Shown here in pieces: positions 43,291 to 52,321 of a stretch of 64,000 nucleotides of DNA. A program made the translations under genes and the position numbers. The notes under the pieces were generated by a model. The model did not search any database. It worked only from the letters and a program-made list of their open reading frames with translations, and was not told the origin of the DNA. The stretch is from positions 5,454,862 through 5,518,861 of the forward strand of contig NZ_CP036349.1 of NCBI RefSeq assembly GCF_007753265.1. Direction: 5' to 3'. Within the stretch, counting starts at the first letter, position 1. The number at the start of each line of letters is the position of its first letter. Origin of the DNA: Botrimarina mediterranea (lineage in GTDB: Bacteria > Planctomycetota > Planctomycetia > Pirellulales > Lacipirellulaceae).

Positions 43291-43308
43291 AGCCGTTAGG
43301 CTACCCCC

Positions 43309-44118
43309 ATGCACCAATACCTCGACTTGCTCCGCCGCGTCTACGAGCACGGCGCCCCCAAGGGCGACCGCACCGGCACCGGCACTCGCAGCGTCTTCGG
43401 TCACCAGATGCGGTTCGACCTGTCGCAGGGGTTTCCGCTCGTGACCACCAAGAAGGTGCACCTCAAGTCGATTATCCACGAGTTGCTCTGGTTCATCCGC
43501 GGCGAGACGAGCATCGACTACCTCCGCGACAATGGCGTCACCATCTGGGACGAGTGGGCCGACGAAGACGGCGAGCTCGGCCCCGTCTATGGCAAGCAGT
43601 GGCGTTCGTGGCGAGTCCCCGGCGAAGACGGCCACAGCGAGCGTCACATCGACCAGCTCGCCGAAGTCATCGACGAGATCAAGGGCGACCCCGACAGCCG
43701 CCGGCTGATCGTCAGCGCGTGGAACGTCGCCGACCTCCCCGACATGGCGCTGCCGCCGTGCCACCTCTTGTTCCAGTTCTACGTCGCGGGCGGCAAGCTG
43801 AGCTGCCAGCTCTACCAGCGCTCGGCCGACGTCTTCCTCGGCGTGCCGTTCAACATCGCCAGCTACGCGCTGCTGACGATGATGGTCGCCCAGGTGACCG
43901 GCTTCGAGCCGGGCGAGTTCATCCACACCCTCGGCGACGCCCACCTCTACGACAACCACTTAGAGCAGGCCCAGACGCAACTCGCCCGCGAACCCCGCCC
44001 GCTCCCCCAGATGCGGATCGACCCGTCGGTCACGTCGATCGACGACTTTCGCTTCGAGCACTTCACTCTAGAAGGCTACGACCCGCATCCCCACATCAAA
44101 GCCCAAGTGGCGGTGTAG
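43309..44118 (+). CDS. thyA: thymidylate synthase
   Basis: The 269-residue protein aligns with ThyA across its length: [32 protein letters not shown], the catalytic Cys151 in [33 protein letters not shown] and [12 protein letters not shown]. It converts dUMP to dTMP with methylene-tetrahydrofolate, leaving dihydrofolate, which the adjacent FolA recycles. The ATG at 43309 is the first in frame and fits the family start. The stop and the next start lie two bases apart, so the two genes form one operon. Confidence 0.97.
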   Translation: MHQYLDLLRRVYEHGAPKGDRTGTGTRSVFGHQMRFDLSQGFPLVTTKKVHLKSIIHELLWFIRGETSIDYLRDNGVTIWDEWADEDGELGPVYGKQWRSWRVPGEDGHSERHIDQLAEVIDEIKGDPDSRRLIVSAWNVADLPDMALPPCHLLFQFYVAGGKLSCQLYQRSADVFLGVPFNIASYALLTMMVAQVTGFEPGEFIHTLGDAHLYDNHLEQAQTQLAREPRPLPQMRIDPSVTSIDDFRFEHFTLEGYDPHPHIKAQVAV

Positions 44119-44119
44119 T

Positions 44120-44704
44120 GTGAGTGGGCAGTCAGCAGTGGGCAGTGGGCAGCAAGAAGACGACGCGCCGCGAGCCGCGTCGTCCCGACCGCGGCTGTCC
44201 CTGGTAGTGGCCGCCTCCTCAAACAACATCATCGGCCGTGGGGGCGAACTCCCCTGGCGCCTCCCCGCCGACCTCGCCCACTTCAAACGCCTCACGATGG
44301 GCGCCGCGATCCTCATGGGTCGCAAGACCTACGACTCGATCGGCCGCCCTCTCCCCGGCCGGAAGTCGATCGTCCTCACCCGCGATGTGAGCTGGCGCGC
44401 CATTCACGACGAAGTCTTGGTAGCAGAGTCTCTCGATCAAGCCATCGCCATCGCGGCTCAAGCCGAAGTCGAGTTGAAAGCCCAAGTCTTCGTCATCGGC
44501 GGCGGCGAGATCTACCGCCTCGCCCTCCCGAAAGCCGACCGCATCTACCTGACGCGTGTCCATACGACTGTTGTTGAGGGTGACGCGACATTCCCTGAAC
44601 TCAACTCCTCCGAGTGGCGCCTAGTCTCATCAGCAGACCATCCGGCCGACGAACGCAACGAGCACGCCTGCACGTTCGAAGTCTGGGAGCGGCGAAGTGT
44701 GTAG
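44120..44704 (+). CDS. folA: dihydrofolate reductase
   Basis: The core (from about residue 24) has the DHFR pattern: [34 protein letters not shown] with the active-site Asp, [29 protein letters not shown], and [24 protein letters not shown]. The annotated GTG at 44120 adds [21 protein letters not shown], largely translated from a GTGGGCAGT-type repeat; the true start may be internal. The enzyme reduces dihydrofolate to tetrahydrofolate for the thyA reaction. At 194 residues the protein is about 30 longer than E. coli FolA, mostly at the N-terminus. Confidence 0.94.
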   Translation: MSGQSAVGSGQQEDDAPRAASSRPRLSLVVAASSNNIIGRGGELPWRLPADLAHFKRLTMGAAILMGRKTYDSIGRPLPGRKSIVLTRDVSWRAIHDEVLVAESLDQAIAIAAQAEVELKAQVFVIGGGEIYRLALPKADRIYLTRVHTTVVEGDATFPELNSSEWRLVSSADHPADERNEHACTFEVWERRSV

Positions 44705-44705
44705 G

Positions 44706-44823
44706 TGTAGGGTGCGATGCAGCGAAGCGCAATCGCACCGTCACGGCATCGGTCGGATAGCCACAAGCCAGCCGATGGACGCCGTGGCGGTGCGATTCCG
44801 CTGACGCTACATCACACCCTACG
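44706..44823. repeat. inverted repeat between convergent genes, M family
   Basis: TGTAGGGTGCGATGCAGC... near 44706-44740 pairs with ...GATTCCGCTGACGCTACATCACACCCTACG near 44788-44823, with some mismatches. The right arm reaches the last codons of the EpmA gene. Confidence 0.65.
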
Positions 44824-45747
44824 ACTCTCAGCAAACGCCCGCACCTCGCCAATGCTCTGCGCCCCGGTCGCAAGCATCACGATCCGGTCGAACCCAATCG
44901 CCACGCCCGCGCACGGCGGCAAGCCGGGATCGACCATTTCGCTCAGCAGCCGTTCCGGCATCGGAACCACCGGCCACCCCGCCGCGACCCGCTGGGTATT
45001 CGCTATTTCCAGTCGCCGTCGCAACGCGACCGCGTCCGTCAGTTCTTCGTACCCATTGGCGAGCTCCATCCCCCGCCAATAGACCTCGAACCGTTGCGCT
45101 ACCTCGGCGCCCTCGCCGTCAACGACCGTCTTCGCCAGCGACGCCTGCGTCGCCGGGTAGTCATACAGCACTTCGGGCGCCTCGACCCCGAGCGTCGGCT
45201 CCACACACAACGCCAGCAGCACGTTCAACCACTCGTCACGATCGTCCGACTCGAACGGTTCCACCGCCGAAGGTGATCTGCTCAGCGCCAACTCGCGCAG
45301 TTCCTCGACCATTGCCGTGTGCGGATCGATCCCCAACGGTCCAAACGCCTCGCGATACGTCGTTCTCCGAAACGGCGGAGCCTTCAACAACGTCTGAAAC
45401 AACGCCTCGGTCAACGCGATCGCGTCATCAAGACCTTTGTCGACCTGATACCACTCCAGAATCGTGAACTCGGGATTATGCAGCCGCCCCACCTCGTAGC
45501 CGCGGAAAGACTTCGTTACTTCGAACAGCGAACCAGCCCCAGCGCACAACAGCCGCTTGTGGTGCATCTCGGGCGACGCCTGCAACACACGCCGGCCATC
45601 GTCGATCGTCGAAAGCTGGATGTGCTGCTCGGGGATCGCCTCGGCCGCGGCGAGCGGCGTCTCGACCTCCAGGAAGCCACGTTGCTTGAAAAACGCGCGA
45701 GTCTTGTCGAGCAAGTCGGCACGCTGGCGGAGCGTTTCCATCTTCAT
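44812..45747 (-). CDS. epmA: EF-P beta-lysine ligase EpmA (GenX/PoxA)
   Basis: The ATG at 45747 overlaps the stop of the M48 gene (TGATG), giving 311 residues, the family length; the frame stays open upstream but overlaps that gene. Class II lysyl-tRNA synthetase motifs are present without an anticodon domain: FLEVETPLAAAEAIPEQHI, ASPEMHHKRLL, FRGYEVGRLHNPEFTILEWY and the motif 3 region CAGVAIGFDRIVMLATG. EpmA attaches beta-lysine to EF-P. EF-P is encoded about 2.8 kb upstream on the same strand and the beta-lysine-making EpmB nearby on the other strand, so the pathway is complete here. Confidence 0.92.
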   Translation of the reverse strand: MKMETLRQRADLLDKTRAFFKQRGFLEVETPLAAAEAIPEQHIQLSTIDDGRRVLQASPEMHHKRLLCAGAGSLFEVTKSFRGYEVGRLHNPEFTILEWYQVDKGLDDAIALTEALFQTLLKAPPFRRTTYREAFGPLGIDPHTAMVEELRELALSRSPSAVEPFESDDRDEWLNVLLALCVEPTLGVEAPEVLYDYPATQASLAKTVVDGEGAEVAQRFEVYWRGMELANGYEELTDAVALRRRLEIANTQRVAAGWPVVPMPERLLSEMVDPGLPPCAGVAIGFDRIVMLATGAQSIGEVRAFAESRRV

Positions 45748-47729
45748 CACGCCGACAACCTCTGCCCCGGCAGCAATGGTGGCATCGGACAATCGAGCAG
45801 GTCCGAAATGCCCCGCAGGAGCTCCGCCTCGGCGACCACCACGTGCTGGTCTGCACAGATCACCGCCGCGGCCGCATCGACGACCCGGCCCCGGTGATGC
45901 TCTTCCGCCAACGCGATCTTCTCCAGCGCCGCCCGCAGCGCGTCGAGGCCGCATTGCGATCGATCGAGCAGGTTGCCCGGCGCCTCTTTCAACTGCGATC
46001 GGCCGATTGCATAACCCGCCGCCGCGTTGCTCTTCTCGCCACACGCATACGCCAACGCCGACAGCAGCACGCCGCACTCGTGCGAAAGCGGATACAGTGA
46101 GCTGTATTGCACCCGCGGCGAACGCACCCGCTCGAACTGCGGCCGCAAGTTTCGCAGCAGCACCTGCGACAGCGTCCACTCGAACAGGCTCAATCGATCG
46201 TCGGCGACCACCAGCGCCCGGAAGCTCCGGCAGAACCGTTGGTACTGCGGGAACGACATCGCCGCCAGCGAAGCCAGACTCAAATCCACCAGCGGCAGCC
46301 GGAGCCGCTCGTCGAGATTGTCGATTGGCTCCAAGAGCCGATTGAAGAGCAGCGCCACCACGGCGGGGTCGGCCGTCTCCTGCAGCGCCTGTCGCTGCTT
46401 CGCCCGCACCTCGGGGTTCTCGTCGAGAAGTAAACCGTAGACGACCGCCCGCGCGCCGCTCGGCTCGCCCGCCGCGTCACGGATCGTGTCGGGAATGGAC
46501 GCGATCAACTCCGCCGCATACAAGCGATGCGCTTCGAGTGGGTCCCCGATCCAGTCCACCGCATGATCCATCGAATCGATGGAGACTTCCTCGTCCGGCC
46601 CGTTCCCGCCGCGTGCAACGCCCGCGGCAAAGCCGACGCCGTCGCCGACGTCCGCCACGCCGCCGGCCACGCCCTGCGGCAGCTTGCCATCCCACTTCGG
46701 CTCGATCGCCTTGATGCGGTCCTTCAGCGGCGGATGCGTCGCCATCAACGACGTGAAGCCCTCCCACACGCCCTGCGAGAAGAACATGTGACTCAGCTCC
46801 GGCGCCCGCGGGTGCGACACCTGGCTGCCGACCGAGCTCGCCAGAATCTTCTTCAGCGCCCCCGCGATGCCTCCCGGGTTGCGCGTGAACTGCACCGCCG
46901 AGGCGTCGGCCAAGTACTCGCGCTGCCGCGACACGGCCGCCTTGATCAGCCCGCCGAGCAAGCTGCCGACCGCCCCCAGCACCACCAGCGCCACGCCGAT
47001 CGCCAACACGGCGAGGACGGCCGTCCCGCCTTTCCCCGTGCCGTCGCTCCCCGATCTCCGCGAGTCGTAGGAATGCGACGAGTGGAAGACAATCCGCAGC
47101 ACCAGCCGCCCAATCAGCCCTAGCAGCAGAATGCCGTGCAGCACGCCGATCAGGCGGATGCTCATCCGCATGTCGCCGTTGAGGATGTGGCTGAACTCGT
47201 GGGCGATGACGCCTTGCAACTCGTCGCGGCTCAGGTTCTTCACACAGCCGCGGGTGACGCCGACCACTGCGTCACTCGGCGTGTAGCCGGCCGCGAAGGC
47301 GTTAATCGAATCGTCGTCGATTAGGAACACGGGCGGCGAGGGCGTCCCCGAGGCGATCGCCATCTCATCGACGACGTTTAGCACCCGCCGCTCGTCCGGG
47401 TCGGTCGTGGTGTCGCGCACGAGCCGGCGCCCGCCAAGGCCTTCCGCGACGCCGCGTCCACCGCCGACGCGGAGCGACGCCACTTTGAACAGCGAACCGC
47501 CCGCGATCAACGCGAGCGCCCCGCCCGCTGCGCCGGCCGGCGCTTGCCAGGGGACGTGATGCGCCGCGCCGTCGAGCGCCCGGACGCGCTCGTTGTCGGC
47601 CACGAGCGCCAGGTAGGTCACCACGAAGACCGTCGCCACCACCGCGATCACGGACAGCGCAAAGACGCCGATCAACCAAACCGTCGACCGCCTCGCCGCC
47701 GCCTGCCGCTGAAAGAAGTCGGTAGCCAT
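45747..47729 (-). CDS. M48 family zinc metalloprotease, HtpX-like, with long C-terminal domain
   Basis: The 660-residue protein has two N-terminal membrane helices and an HtpX-like catalytic domain: VFLIDDDSINAFAAGYTPSDAVVGVTRG, HEFSH at residues 177-181, and SRQREYLADASAVQFTRNP with the third zinc ligand Glu. A further helix pair lies between (ILLLGLIGRLVLRIVF). The ~300-residue C-terminal part (acidic, helical, with PFFQ-like repeats) is not part of classical HtpX. It lies directly downstream of lemA, a common pairing. It may act in envelope protein quality control. Its stop overlaps the EpmA start. Confidence 0.88.
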   Translation of the reverse strand: MATDFFQRQAAARRSTVWLIGVFALSVIAVVATVFVVTYLALVADNERVRALDGAAHHVPWQAPAGAAGGALALIAGGSLFKVASLRVGGGRGVAEGLGGRRLVRDTTTDPDERRVLNVVDEMAIASGTPSPPVFLIDDDSINAFAAGYTPSDAVVGVTRGCVKNLSRDELQGVIAHEFSHILNGDMRMSIRLIGVLHGILLLGLIGRLVLRIVFHSSHSYDSRRSGSDGTGKGGTAVLAVLAIGVALVVLGAVGSLLGGLIKAAVSRQREYLADASAVQFTRNPGGIAGALKKILASSVGSQVSHPRAPELSHMFFSQGVWEGFTSLMATHPPLKDRIKAIEPKWDGKLPQGVAGGVADVGDGVGFAAGVARGGNGPDEEVSIDSMDHAVDWIGDPLEAHRLYAAELIASIPDTIRDAAGEPSGARAVVYGLLLDENPEVRAKQRQALQETADPAVVALLFNRLLEPIDNLDERLRLPLVDLSLASLAAMSFPQYQRFCRSFRALVVADDRLSLFEWTLSQVLLRNLRPQFERVRSPRVQYSSLYPLSHECGVLLSALAYACGEKSNAAAGYAIGRSQLKEAPGNLLDRSQCGLDALRAALEKIALAEEHHRGRVVDAAAAVICADQHVVVAEAELLRGISDLLDCPMPPLLPGQRLSA

Positions 47730-47730
47730 G

Positions 47731-47828
47731 GGGGAGGGGCTAGGGGTTAGGGGCTGAGGGGCTGAGGGAAGGACTGGGGAACGCTTGCGCTTTCCCTTAG
47801 CCCCTTAGCCCCTAACCCCTAGCCCCTT
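47731..47828. repeat. inverted repeat of AGGGGCT-type units, E family copy 1
   Basis: Left arm 47731-47770 (GGGGAGGGGCTAGGGGTTAG...) pairs with right arm 47792-47827. Units vary (GGGGCTA, GGGGTTA, GGGGCTG), giving register freedom. A GCTTGCGC motif in the loop recurs in E copies at 55281, 57483 and 59231. It separates lemA from the M48 gene. Confidence 0.85.
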
Positions 47829-47830
47829 CG

Positions 47831-48436
47831 TCAGAAACTTACCTTCGGCGCTTCGTTGATCTTGGCGTCGTCGAAGTCGAGCAGTTCCGCGTCCTGCGAG
47901 TGGCCCAGGAGGCCCGCGAAGAAGATCGGCGGGAACGTCTGCTTGTACGTGTTGTACTCCGTCACCGCGTCGTTGTAGTGCTGACGGGCGAACGCGACCT
48001 TGTTCTCGGTCGAGGTCAGCTCTTCGGTGAGCTGCGCCATGTTCTGGTTCGCCTTGAGGTCCGGATACGCCTCCGAAACCATCATCAAACGGCCCAGCAC
48101 GCCGCCCAGGCCGTTCTCAGCCGCCGACAAGTTGGCCATCGCCGTCGGGTCGCCGGGGTTGGCCGACGCCGCCTTCAACGCGCCGACGGCTTGGTTCCGC
48201 GCCGCGGTCACCGCTTCGAGCGTCTCGCGCTCGTGGGCCATGTACTTCTTGGCGATCTCGACCAGATTCGGGATCAGGTCATAACGCCGCTGCAGCTGCA
48301 CCTCGATCTGCGAGAACGCGTTCTGGAAACGGTTCTTCAGCGTCACCAGCCGGTTGTAAATCCCGACGACGTAGAGAAAAATGAGGACCGCAATCGCCGC
48401 TAAGACGATCAGCATGATGAGGCCTGGGCCGAGCAT
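47831..48436 (-). CDS. lemA: LemA family protein
   Basis: The 201-residue protein has one N-terminal membrane helix (MLIVLAAIAVLIFLYVVGIYNRLVTLKNRF) and the LemA helical domain: QIEVQLQRRYDLIPNLVEIAKKYMAHERETLEAVTAARNQ, then LMMVSEAYPDLKANQNMAQLTEELTSTENKVAFARQHYNDAVTEYN. The final FPPIFFAGLLGH is also typical. LemA proteins face the periplasm and are often paired with M48 proteases, as here. Function: unknown, possibly in protease regulation. Confidence 0.95.
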   Translation of the reverse strand: MLGPGLIMLIVLAAIAVLIFLYVVGIYNRLVTLKNRFQNAFSQIEVQLQRRYDLIPNLVEIAKKYMAHERETLEAVTAARNQAVGALKAASANPGDPTAMANLSAAENGLGGVLGRLMMVSEAYPDLKANQNMAQLTEELTSTENKVAFARQHYNDAVTEYNTYKQTFPPIFFAGLLGHSQDAELLDFDDAKINEAPKVSF

Positions 48437-48500
48437 CGCATTTCTCTCCGGTCTAAGAAACCTTTAGGTGAAACGCTCACCGATCACTCGGGAGCCCCGC

Positions 48501-49076
48501 TTACTCGGGAGCGTTGGTCCGTTCGATGTACTCGTCCGTCCGCGTATCGACGCGTAGCCAGTCGCCCGTGTTGATGAACGACGGGGCGAGGATCTCGGCG
48601 CCTGTCTCGAGCTTGACGGGCTTTTGCACGCCCGTGGCGGTGTTTCCCTTCGGCGCCGGCTCGGCGAACTCGACTTGCAGGACGACGTGGTTCGGCGCGA
48701 ACACCGAGATCGCGTTGCCGTTGAACGTCATCAACTGGCAGTCCATGTTCTCTTTCAGGTACTTGGCGGCGTCGCCGACCTGGTCGGCCGTCAGCTCGTA
48801 CTGCTCGTAGTCCTGGTTGTTCATGAAGACGAAGCTGTCGCCCTGCTTGTACAGGTACTGGGCGGTGAACTCCATCACGTCGGCCTCTTCCAGCACTTGG
48901 CCGGCGCGGTAGGTCCGATCGACGACGGTGTTACGGAGCAAGTTCTTCATCTTGCACTCGTACAGAGCGGTCCCCTTGCCGGGCTTCCGGAAGTTCATCT
49001 CCACCATTAGGTAGGGGGTGCCATCGATCTGGACCTTCAACCCCTTGCGGAAATCACTCGTGCTGACCGTGCCCAC
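48501..49076 (-). CDS. efp: translation elongation factor P
   Basis: The 191-residue, three-domain protein begins with DFRKGLKVQIDGTPYLMVEMNFRKPGKGTALYECKMKNLLR. The loop Lys34 (KPGKG) matches the residue beta-lysylated by EpmA in enterobacteria. Later parts (GDSFVFMNNQDYEQYELT and GAEILAPSFINTGDWLRVDTRTDEYIERT) fit domains II and III. EF-P rescues ribosomes stalled at polyproline motifs. It is first of the run efp, lemA, M48, epmA on this strand. Confidence 0.97.
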   Translation of the reverse strand: MGTVSTSDFRKGLKVQIDGTPYLMVEMNFRKPGKGTALYECKMKNLLRNTVVDRTYRAGQVLEEADVMEFTAQYLYKQGDSFVFMNNQDYEQYELTADQVGDAAKYLKENMDCQLMTFNGNAISVFAPNHVVLQVEFAEPAPKGNTATGVQKPVKLETGAEILAPSFINTGDWLRVDTRTDEYIERTNAPE

Positions 49077-49187
49077 GCTTCACTCTCTTCCGTCGTTAGT
49101 TGCTGGTAAGATGAGGGGCCCCTCGTGAGTCGCCCCCTGCCCGCGAGTCGCCCTCGGTGAGGGCAGACCCCCTTCCGATGGCGTCGA

Positions 49188-50240
49188 ATGTACGCGATGC
49201 AGAGTTTATCCGACCAACAACCTCCTGTCCGCCCCCAATCCCCCCCCCTCCTCGGACATGAAATCCCTGTGCTCGGAGACTGGCGGCAGGAACTCCAGCA
49301 CGCCATCCGCGACCCCTTCGAGCTTTGCGAACTCCTCGGCCTCCCCGTCTCGGTGGCCCAAGGAGCCCAAGATCACGGCTTCCCGCTGCTCGCCCCCCGG
49401 CCCTTCGTCGCCCGGATGCGGTCCGGTAACCCGAACGACCCCCTGCTGCTCCAGGTCCTCCCCCGGCAAGACGAACGCCGCTCGCCGTCGCTGCCGAGCG
49501 ACGCCGTCGGCGACCTCGCCGCCCAGAAGGCCGACGGGCTGTTGCACAAGTACTTCGGCCGGGCCCTCTTAATCTTGGCGCCAAACTGCGCCGTTAACTG
49601 CCGCTACTGCTTCCGCCGCCACTTCCCCTACGACACGGTCCCCGCCGGCGACGCCGCCTGGGCCCCCGCCCTCGACCAAATCCGCGCCGACGCCACGATC
49701 GCCGAGGTCCTCCTCAGCGGCGGCGACCCGCTGGTGCTCGGCGACAAGCGGCTCTCACGCCTCATTGACTCGCTCGAAGCCATCCCGCACGTCGCCCGGC
49801 TCCGCATCCACACGCGTCTGCCCGTCGTCATCCCGCAGCGAGTAACAACGGCCCTCTGCGACACGCTCGAAGCCTCCCGGCTCCGTACCGTCGTGGTCCT
49901 GCACATCAACCACGCCAACGAGATCGACGACGCCGTCGCCACGGCCGTCGCCAAGCTCCGTGGCGCCGGCGCGATGCTCTTCAACCAGAGCGTTCTGCTG
50001 GGCGGCGTCAACGACTCGGTCGAGGCCCAGGCCGCCCTCTGCGAGCGGCTGGTGGAGGTCGGCGTCACGCCCTACTACCTCCACCAGCTCGACATGGTCG
50101 AGGGCGTGGGGCACTTCGAGACCCCCGTCCCCCGCGGTCTCCAAATTGTCAAAGAACTCCGCCAGCGCCTACCGGGTTACGCCGTCCCGCGCTACGTGCG
50201 CGAGACCGCCGGCGAACCCCACAAGACGCCGCTCGCATGA
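49188..50240 (+). CDS. epmB: EF-P beta-lysylation protein EpmB, radical-SAM lysine 2,3-aminomutase family
   Basis: The 350-residue protein has the radical-SAM Cys motif C134-x3-C138-x2-C141 (NCAVNCRYCFRRHFPY), the SAM-binding GGDPLVLGD, the LRIHTRLPVVIPQRV block, and the PLP region near the end (PYYLHQLDMVEGVGHFE). The N-terminal ~90 residues match EpmB rather than the larger clostridial KamA. It makes (R)-beta-lysine from lysine for EpmA. It is divergent from efp across about 110 bases and overlaps rlmN by four bases (50237-50240). The ATG at 49188 is used; another ATG lies three codons in. Confidence 0.93.
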   Translation: MYAMQSLSDQQPPVRPQSPPLLGHEIPVLGDWRQELQHAIRDPFELCELLGLPVSVAQGAQDHGFPLLAPRPFVARMRSGNPNDPLLLQVLPRQDERRSPSLPSDAVGDLAAQKADGLLHKYFGRALLILAPNCAVNCRYCFRRHFPYDTVPAGDAAWAPALDQIRADATIAEVLLSGGDPLVLGDKRLSRLIDSLEAIPHVARLRIHTRLPVVIPQRVTTALCDTLEASRLRTVVVLHINHANEIDDAVATAVAKLRGAGAMLFNQSVLLGGVNDSVEAQAALCERLVEVGVTPYYLHQLDMVEGVGHFETPVPRGLQIVKELRQRLPGYAVPRYVRETAGEPHKTPLA

Positions 50241-51358
50241 ACGATGCCCCTTTCAACAATAAAGCGGCCTTCTTCGATCTCCCTGCGATCGACGCCCTCG
50301 CGCGCCGCTTGAAGATCGATCCGCACCGCGTCCGCCGCGCGCGCGTCGCTTACTTCAAGAAGTCGCTCAGCGCCGACGCCGCTCTCGCTGAACTGCCGCC
50401 CGAAGTCCGCGACGCCTTCGCCGCCGCCGTTGCGTTCGAAACCCTCACCGACATCCGCCGCTTTGATTCGCAGATCGACGGCGCCAGTAAACTCATCTCG
50501 CGCACCACGGCCGGTTACGCGATCGAAACCGTCATCCTCCGCCCCTCGACCGGTCGCACCGCGCTCTGCGTGTCGAGCCAGGTCGGCTGCGCCGCCGCCT
50601 GCGCTTTCTGCGCCACCGGCCAGATGGGCGTCGCCAAAAGCCTCAGCGCCGCCGAGATCCTCGACCAAGTTGTCCAAGCCAACCGCCTCCTTGCCGCCGA
50701 AGACCGCCGCGTCCGCAACATCGTCTTCATGGGCATGGGCGAACCCCTGCACAATGAAGCCGCCCTCCACGAAACGCTCGCCACACTCGGGGCCTCGCAG
50801 GGCTTCGACCATCCGCCGTCGCGCACCCTCGTCAGCACCGTCGGCGTCCCCGAGCCGCTCCTCCGCACCGCCGAGCGCTTCCCCACCGTTAACTTCGCCC
50901 TCAGCCTCCACGCCGCCTCGCAAGCCACGCGCGAAACGATCATCCCGCTGGCCAAACGCTACTCGCTCGACGTTCTCCGCAGCGCCGTTGAGCAGCTCAA
51001 CGCCATGCAGCCCGAACGCACTTCGGTGATGATCGAGTACCTGATGCTGGACGGCGTCAACGACTCCGACGCCGACGCCGCCCTCCTCCTCGACTGGCTG
51101 CAAGGCCTCCGCGTCCACGTCAACCTCATCCCCTTCAATCCGATCGCTACTGCGCCCCATCTCCAGTCCTCCCCACGCCACACGATCGAAGCCTTCGGCG
51201 TCATCATCCGTAACGCCGGCCACCCCACCACGATCCGCTACTCCCTCGGCCGCGACATCGACGCCGCCTGCGGCCAACTCGTCCGCGACGAGAACCTCGC
51301 CATCGCCAAATCACTCCGCCAGGTCGCTAGCCAAGACCTATCAGCCGCGGGGCCTTAG
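50237..51358 (+). CDS. rlmN: 23S rRNA (adenine2503-C2)-methyltransferase RlmN
   Basis: The 373-residue radical-SAM enzyme has C118-x3-C122-x2-C125 (QVGCAAACAFCATG). The GMGEPLHNE loop, LVSTVGVPE, FALSLHAASQATR and IEYLMLDGVND blocks are present, with the methyl-accepting Cys345 near the end (DIDAACGQL). It methylates A2503 of 23S rRNA and, in E. coli, also tRNA A37. It is translationally coupled to epmB (ATGA overlap), placing two radical-SAM translation-accuracy enzymes in one transcript. At its end begins the phage-derived minus-strand module, separated by repeat B2. Confidence 0.95.
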   Translation: MNDAPFNNKAAFFDLPAIDALARRLKIDPHRVRRARVAYFKKSLSADAALAELPPEVRDAFAAAVAFETLTDIRRFDSQIDGASKLISRTTAGYAIETVILRPSTGRTALCVSSQVGCAAACAFCATGQMGVAKSLSAAEILDQVVQANRLLAAEDRRVRNIVFMGMGEPLHNEAALHETLATLGASQGFDHPPSRTLVSTVGVPEPLLRTAERFPTVNFALSLHAASQATRETIIPLAKRYSLDVLRSAVEQLNAMQPERTSVMIEYLMLDGVNDSDADAALLLDWLQGLRVHVNLIPFNPIATAPHLQSSPRHTIEAFGVIIRNAGHPTTIRYSLGRDIDAACGQLVRDENLAIAKSLRQVASQDLSAAGP

Positions 51359-51379
51359 CCCCCGGTTCCCTTCTTCGGA

Positions 51380-51472
51380 AATGACGAATGACGAAACCCG
51401 AATGACAAACCTACCGGTGACGGTGCGACCCCTCCGATAGGTTCGTCATTCGTCATTCGTGCTTCGTCATTC
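51380..51472. repeat. inverted repeat of 7-base units, B family copy 2
   Basis: Left arm 51380-51416 and right arm 51434-51472 share the ATGACGA/AGCACGA/ATGACAA units of 28529-28619. It marks the boundary between the host operon ending in rlmN and the phage module. The right arm supplies the stop codon of the last phage gene. Confidence 0.88.
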
Positions 51473-52108
51473 CCCCACCTCTTCCGCCGTCACGCGATAA
51501 ACGTCGCCTGCTGTCGCCGGCAGCATCTGATCAACGACCGCATATAAACCCCCGCGATGCCGCCGCACGCGGTCACCCTCTCGAAGGTCGATCGGCGCCA
51601 CCATCGTCACCGTGACGCTCACCGGGTTCACCGCGTCCTGCGGCTGCAGCCCGTCGGCCCTCGCGAAGCATCCCACGAGCCCCGGCCGCACCGTCCGCCA
51701 GCCGACCACCGTCGGCCCTTCCGAGGTCTCTTGGAAGATCGGCCGCTCCCAATCGAAGCGCTCGGCGAACTCCGGCGCGATCGTCGCGCGCACCGACTCG
51801 CACGACCACCGAGTCGCGCCACGCATCCGGTTCACGCTCCGAATCGTCGAGCACCCGCCGGCGCCGTCGACGACCACGTCTCCCGGTTGCGGCGAGACCC
51901 CCTCCACCTCGAGCGGCAACTGCCAAACCACCACCCGCCGCCGCACGGCGCCCTCGGCGTCGTCCGGCGAATCCGTCGCGTCGTCGAACCGCCACGCCAA
52001 CATCTCCACGCCCGCGCCGCCGTGCGGACAGCGATAGAGCGTCACCGGCTCGAGCGTATCGACTACCGCCGCGAAGTCGCCCTCGGCGTTCCACTGGATA
52101 GGCATCAC
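51467..52108 (-). CDS. phage-module hypothetical protein, 213 residues
   Basis: I do not recognise the family. It is a soluble, beta-rich, acidic protein with segments such as VEMLAWRFDDATDSPDD, QPGDVVVDGAGGCSTIRSV and DLREGDRVRRHRGGLYAVVDQMLPATAGDVYRVTAEEV. The size and last position after the capsid genes would fit a head-completion or head-tail joining protein, but this is inference from position. The start overlaps the end of the preceding 71-residue gene (ATGA). The final residue and stop come from repeat B2, so the natural end may have been slightly different. Confidence 0.65.
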   Translation of the reverse strand: MMPIQWNAEGDFAAVVDTLEPVTLYRCPHGGAGVEMLAWRFDDATDSPDDAEGAVRRRVVVWQLPLEVEGVSPQPGDVVVDGAGGCSTIRSVNRMRGATRWSCESVRATIAPEFAERFDWERPIFQETSEGPTVVGWRTVRPGLVGCFARADGLQPQDAVNPVSVTVTMVAPIDLREGDRVRRHRGGLYAVVDQMLPATAGDVYRVTAEEVGE

Positions 52109-52320
52109 GAACCTCCTTCCGAGACGACCTCGTACGGCTCCAACTCAATCAACTTTCGGTCGCACCAATCGACCGTCCGCTGCAACGACTCGACGTACTG
52201 CTCCCAGTGAACCCGCTGCCCGTCGATCCAGTAGGTCGGCTTCAACTCACTCCGCACCTCCTGGATCTGTGCGAGCGTCTGCGCGCGGATGGCGAGGAGT
52301 TGCGTTTGGTCTTGTGTCAT
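52105..52320 (-). CDS. small phage-module protein, 71 residues
   Basis: A short helical protein, MTQDQTQLLAIRAQTLAQI..., with coiled-coil-like heptads and many Gln and Trp (KPTYWIDGQRVHWEQYVESL). The start is a clear ATG and the stop overlaps the next start by four bases, which argues that it is translated. Similar small proteins beside head-tail genes exist in many siphophages; no specific function can be given. Confidence 0.65.
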   Translation of the reverse strand: MTQDQTQLLAIRAQTLAQIQEVRSELKPTYWIDGQRVHWEQYVESLQRTVDWCDRKLIELEPYEVVSEGGS

Positions 52321-52321
52321 C

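Noticed and set aside
45748-46179. N-terminal extension of the EpmA frame
   Set aside because: It overlaps the M48 protease gene and has no synthetase motif; the ATG at 45747 gives the normal EpmA length.
47731-47828. AGGGGCTAGGGGTTAG-type arrays considered as a CRISPR array or telomere-like repeat
   Set aside because: There are no regular spacers and no cas genes; the units are short, irregular and arranged as inverted arms.
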